Below the pieces are notes generated by a model. That model saw only the letters and a program-made list of their open reading frames with translations, was not told where the DNA came from and did not search any database. This document shows, piece by piece, positions 5,533 through 6,856 of a stretch of DNA of 6,856 bases (position 1 is its first letter; every line of letters begins with the position of its first letter). Source of the DNA: Gammaproteobacteria bacterium. GTDB taxonomy: Bacteria > Pseudomonadota > Gammaproteobacteria > Steroidobacterales > Steroidobacteraceae. The stretch is from assembly GCA_029857655.1 (NCBI GenBank), contig JAOUGR010000115.1:1-6856 (forward strand), in the 5' to 3' direction. Both the position numbers and the translations under genes were made by a program.

Positions 5533-6159
5533 CTACACCTCGGTCTGCTCGGCGATTTCCAGAGCATCGTCGACCTCGATCCCGAGATACCTCACAGTGC
5601 TTTCAAGCTTCGTATGCCCGAGCAGAAGCTGAACGGCCCGGAGATTCCTGGTTCGCCGGTAAATCAGCGTTGCCTTGGTGCGTCGCAACGAATGCGTGCC
5701 GTAGGCTGCCGGATCTAACCCAATCGACCTCACCCAGGATCCGACGATCCGAGAGTACTGCCGGGTTGAAAGATGGGGCGACTCCGACACCCGGCTCGGA
5801 AAGAGGTACTGCTCGGGCTTCAGATGCGCCGAGGCGATCCACGTGGCGACCGCGTCCCGCGTTTGGTCGGTGAGCTCAAACTGGACCGGCCGCTGCGTCT
5901 TGCTCTGCATGACAATCGCGCGAGGTGCGACTCGGGTGCCGTGGACGACATCGTGGACGCGCAGGCCGACCAGATCGCAGCCGCGCAACTTGCTGTCGAT
6001 GGCGAGGTTGAATAGCGCAAGTTCTCTGGCTCGATGGGTCAGCTGCAGTCGAATCCGGATGCCCCAGATCTCCTTCAGCTTCAGTGGGGGCTTTTGACCG
6101 AGCAGCTTGCCCTTGTTCCACGGCACTGAGTGCCTTTCGCTCTTGGTGTCGGTATCCAT
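5533..6159 (-). CDS. short tyrosine recombinase (integrase catalytic domain only)
   Basis: This encodes 208 residues with the tyrosine-recombinase catalytic residues in order: Arg in SKLRGCDLVGLRV (about 59), Lys in QSKTQRPVQFE (about 87), the box HSLRR (about 156-160), His in LLLGHTKLES (about 182), and the nucleophile Tyr in TVRYLGIEV (about 192). The usual N-terminal SAM-like arm and core-binding domain is missing. Instead there is a basic stretch (PWNKGKLLGQKPPLKLKEIW) that may contact DNA. I recall full-length family members of this size in proteobacteria, so it is probably complete rather than truncated. The ATG at 6159 has AAGGAG (6171-6166) six bases away. A TACAAT (6277-6272) could be its -10. 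The gene lies between the broken end of the transporter pseudogene and a tRNA-Ser-like sequence, as expected at the border of an integrated element. It is not an integron integrase, because the IntI-specific extra helix is not apparent. Confidence 0.9.
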   Translation of the reverse strand: MDTDTKSERHSVPWNKGKLLGQKPPLKLKEIWGIRIRLQLTHRARELALFNLAIDSKLRGCDLVGLRVHDVVHGTRVAPRAIVMQSKTQRPVQFELTDQTRDAVATWIASAHLKPEQYLFPSRVSESPHLSTRQYSRIVGSWVRSIGLDPAAYGTHSLRRTKATLIYRRTRNLRAVQLLLGHTKLESTVRYLGIEVDDALEIAEQTEV

Positions 6160-6258
6160 GAACAGCTCCTTCGTTGTGGGAACGGAGCTTCATGTTGATG
6201 CCGGCCGATGGGCGCTTCACGACCCAAGGCGGACACGGGGTCGAGCGGCGGCGGATCG

Positions 6259-6283
6259 ATTGAATGCACCTATTGTATGCACC
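6259..6283 (+). repeat. imperfect tandem 12-mer next to the tRNA-like sequence
   Basis: ATTGAATGCACC (6259-6270) and ATTGTATGCACC (6272-6283) differ at one base and have a 13-base period. Both resemble the 3' side of a tRNA-Ser D-arm (TTGAAGGCACC), so this could be a small duplication inside the decaying tRNA, or a recombinase-binding direct repeat. Confidence 0.55.
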
Positions 6284-6350
6284 GATCTTGAAAACTGTGT
6301 TCGGAAGGGTGGTAACCCCTCCTCGGATTCACGTTCCACCTCTTCCGCCA
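6279..6350 (+). pseudogene. tRNA-Ser(UGA)-like 3' remnant, possible integrase att site
   Basis: GCACCGATCTTGAAAAC (6279-6295) matches the D-arm end and anticodon arm of bacterial tRNA-Ser(UGA), with TGA at 6289-6291 inside the loop CTTGAAA. Then GGAAGGG (6303-6309) and CCCCTCC (6316-6322) form the long variable arm typical of serine tRNAs. A TTC-containing loop follows in the T-arm position, and CTCTTCC GCCA ends the molecule at 6350. The anticodon and T stems contain mismatches, and no GGAAGAG acceptor strand is found at the expected 5' position, so the tRNA is not functional. GGACACGGGGTCGAGCGG (6231-6248) resembles a tRNA-Ser 5' end but is out of register because of about 23 extra bases. 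Tyrosine recombinases often use exactly this 3' half of tRNA genes, and one is encoded 120 bases away. Confidence 0.65.
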
Positions 6351-6351
6351 A

Positions 6352-6379
6352 TTGCCATCTGATAACAAGCACTTATACT
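6352..6379 (+). promoter_or_regulatory. sigma-70-type promoter for the Pycsar-like gene
   Basis: TTGCCA (6352-6357) and TATACT (6374-6379) each match the sigma-70 consensus at five of six positions, with a 16-base spacer. Transcription would begin near 6386 and give a leader of about 130 nt before the ATG at 6517. The promoter begins one base after the CCA end of the tRNA-like sequence. Confidence 0.6.
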
Positions 6380-6389
6380 AGCGCCGCCT

Positions 6390-6403
6390 GCGATCAAGAT
6401 CGC
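6390..6403 (+). repeat. short perfect hairpin at the start of the leader
   Basis: GCGATC (6390-6395) and GATCGC (6398-6403) are perfect inverted repeats around AA. In RNA a loop of only two bases would open the innermost pair. It falls within the first bases of the predicted transcript. There is no T-run, so it is not an intrinsic terminator; it could also be a dyad operator. Confidence 0.4.
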
Positions 6404-6422
6404 TAAATCAACGCAGACGATT

Positions 6423-6496
6423 CTGTTAGCAAAGCACGAGACTGCACACTAGCAATGTGCAGCGAAAGCGCGGGCCAACTATCACGTTGCTAACAG
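6423..6496 (+). repeat. nested inverted repeat in the leader of the Pycsar-like gene
   Basis: The outer arms CTGTTAGCAA (6423-6432) and TTGCTAACAG (6487-6496) are perfect 10-base inverted repeats. Inside, CTGCACA (6442-6448) pairs with TGTGCAG (6456-6462) around the loop CTAGCAA, which repeats the TAGCAA of the outer arm. The element ends 20 bases before the start codon, so folding or unfolding could affect access to the GGGAG ribosome binding site at 6507-6511. The function is unknown. Confidence 0.65.
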
Positions 6497-6516
6497 TCGG
6501 GCTGGCGGGAGTGCCC

Positions 6517-6856
6517 ATGACCGATTCAGAACGCTTGCAGGTTTCACAGTGGATTCTTGAGCGTAACCTTCATTGGATCGGTGCTGCCGAAGTGAAGACG
6601 GGCGTCATCGTTGCAATCGACACAGCGATGCTGGGCGGCCTCGCTGCTGCATTCAGTGCGGTTGCTCCTGCCGAGCGGACTGCGTGGGCAACTCTTTTTA
6701 CGATCATTTCTGCCGGCTGTCTGGGGGTGGCACTCCTCTGCACCGCTATGTCCATCTTGCCACGGGTCACTGGTCCTGAGTCGTCGTTCATTTTCTTCGG
6801 GAAGATCGTAAAGCGAACCACCGCAGAGTATGCAGATGCATTTCGAAAAATGACTG
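6517..6856 (+). CDS. two-helix membrane protein, Pycsar-TM/DUF5706-like effector, 3' end outside window
   Basis: 113 codons are visible and the frame runs off the window. Hydrophobic helices lie at about residues 28-50 (GVIVAIDTAMLGGLAAAFSA) and 57-81 (TLFTIISAGCLGVALLCTAM). An amphipathic N-terminal helix precedes them (WILERNLHWIGAAEVKTG), and the tail PESSFIFFGKIVKRTTAEYADAF follows. The order AAE-K-G before helix 1, two helices, then S-(L/F)-IFFG and EEY-like residues is what I associate with the membrane effector of Pycsar anti-phage systems (DUF5706), in which a cyclic pyrimidine nucleotide triggers membrane disruption. The ATG at 6517 has GGGAG (6507-6511) five bases away; an in-frame GTG at 6511 is less likely. 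No cyclase gene lies upstream, so a partner, if any, would lie downstream. The family call is from pattern memory and unverified. Confidence 0.65.
   Translation, partial: MTDSERLQVSQWILERNLHWIGAAEVKTGVIVAIDTAMLGGLAAAFSAVAPAERTAWATLFTIISAGCLGVALLCTAMSILPRVTGPESSFIFFGKIVKRTTAEYADAFRKMT

Noticed and set aside
5194..5718. Plus-strand open frame of 174 codons read as a single gene
   Set aside because: Only its middle (about 5330-5450) is transporter-like; the start is out-of-frame pseudogene sequence and the end is antisense to the recombinase.
5533..6159. Integron integrase that could serve the attC on the left
   Set aside because: The protein lacks the N-terminal domain and the extra IntI-specific helix region, and is more than 5 kb away beside a tRNA-like site.
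6231..6350. Functional tRNA-Ser gene
   Set aside because: Acceptor strands do not pair, the anticodon and T stems contain mismatches, and about 23 extra bases disrupt the 5' half.
6423..6496. Nested inverted repeat read as an attC site
   Set aside because: The core-like boxes are in the wrong order: GTTAGCA comes first and TGCTAAC last, and neither fits the terminal base of the consensus.
6423..6496. Nested inverted repeat read as a retron ncRNA
   Set aside because: The complementary ends recall a1/a2, but 74 bases is too short for an msr-msd region and no reverse transcriptase is visible.

Overview
The window looks like accessory DNA from a GC-rich Gram-negative bacterium, most likely a proteobacterium. 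This rests on the high-GC codon use, a lipoprotein signal with a lipobox, CXXCH multiheme cytochromes with N-terminal membrane anchors, an integron-type attC site and a tRNA-Ser-like sequence with encoded CCA. I cannot name a species from the sequence.

Left block (1-976, minus strand): an integron cassette array edge. A cut-off GNAT acetyltransferase resembling ArsN2 and a SnoaL/DUF4440-like lipoprotein gene are separated by a well-formed 66-bp attC (325-390). A weaker core-site pair lies at 916-976. No integron integrase is visible. Positions 977-1269 hold no convincing gene, only an imperfect palindrome.

Central block (1270-5450): an ECF sigma factor (minus) lies divergent to a short plus-strand operon. 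The operon encodes a membrane-anchored pentaheme cytochrome c, a small four-helix membrane protein, and a second paralogous pentaheme cytochrome c, whose start overlaps the stop of a possible 11-codon leader ORF. The layout suggests the sigma factor controls a periplasmic electron-transfer module whose substrate cannot be read from the sequence. The module is bracketed by two remnants of major-facilitator transporter genes: a stub of about 77 bp at 1270-1346, and a longer pseudogene at 4804-5450 with two stops and about three frameshifts.

Right block (5450-6856): the transporter pseudogene breaks off just before a strong hairpin and a minus-strand gene for a short tyrosine recombinase that keeps the catalytic residues but lacks the usual N-terminal DNA-binding domain. 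Upstream of the recombinase is a degenerate tRNA-Ser(UGA) sequence running to CCA at 6350, a typical integrase target. Directly after the CCA comes a good sigma-70-type promoter, a leader of about 130 nt with nested inverted repeats, and the start of a two-helix membrane protein resembling Pycsar/DUF5706 anti-phage effectors, cut by the window end.

The window therefore joins three accessory layers: integron cassettes, a sigma-linked cytochrome module between decayed transporters, and a tRNA/recombinase boundary leading into a possible defence gene.
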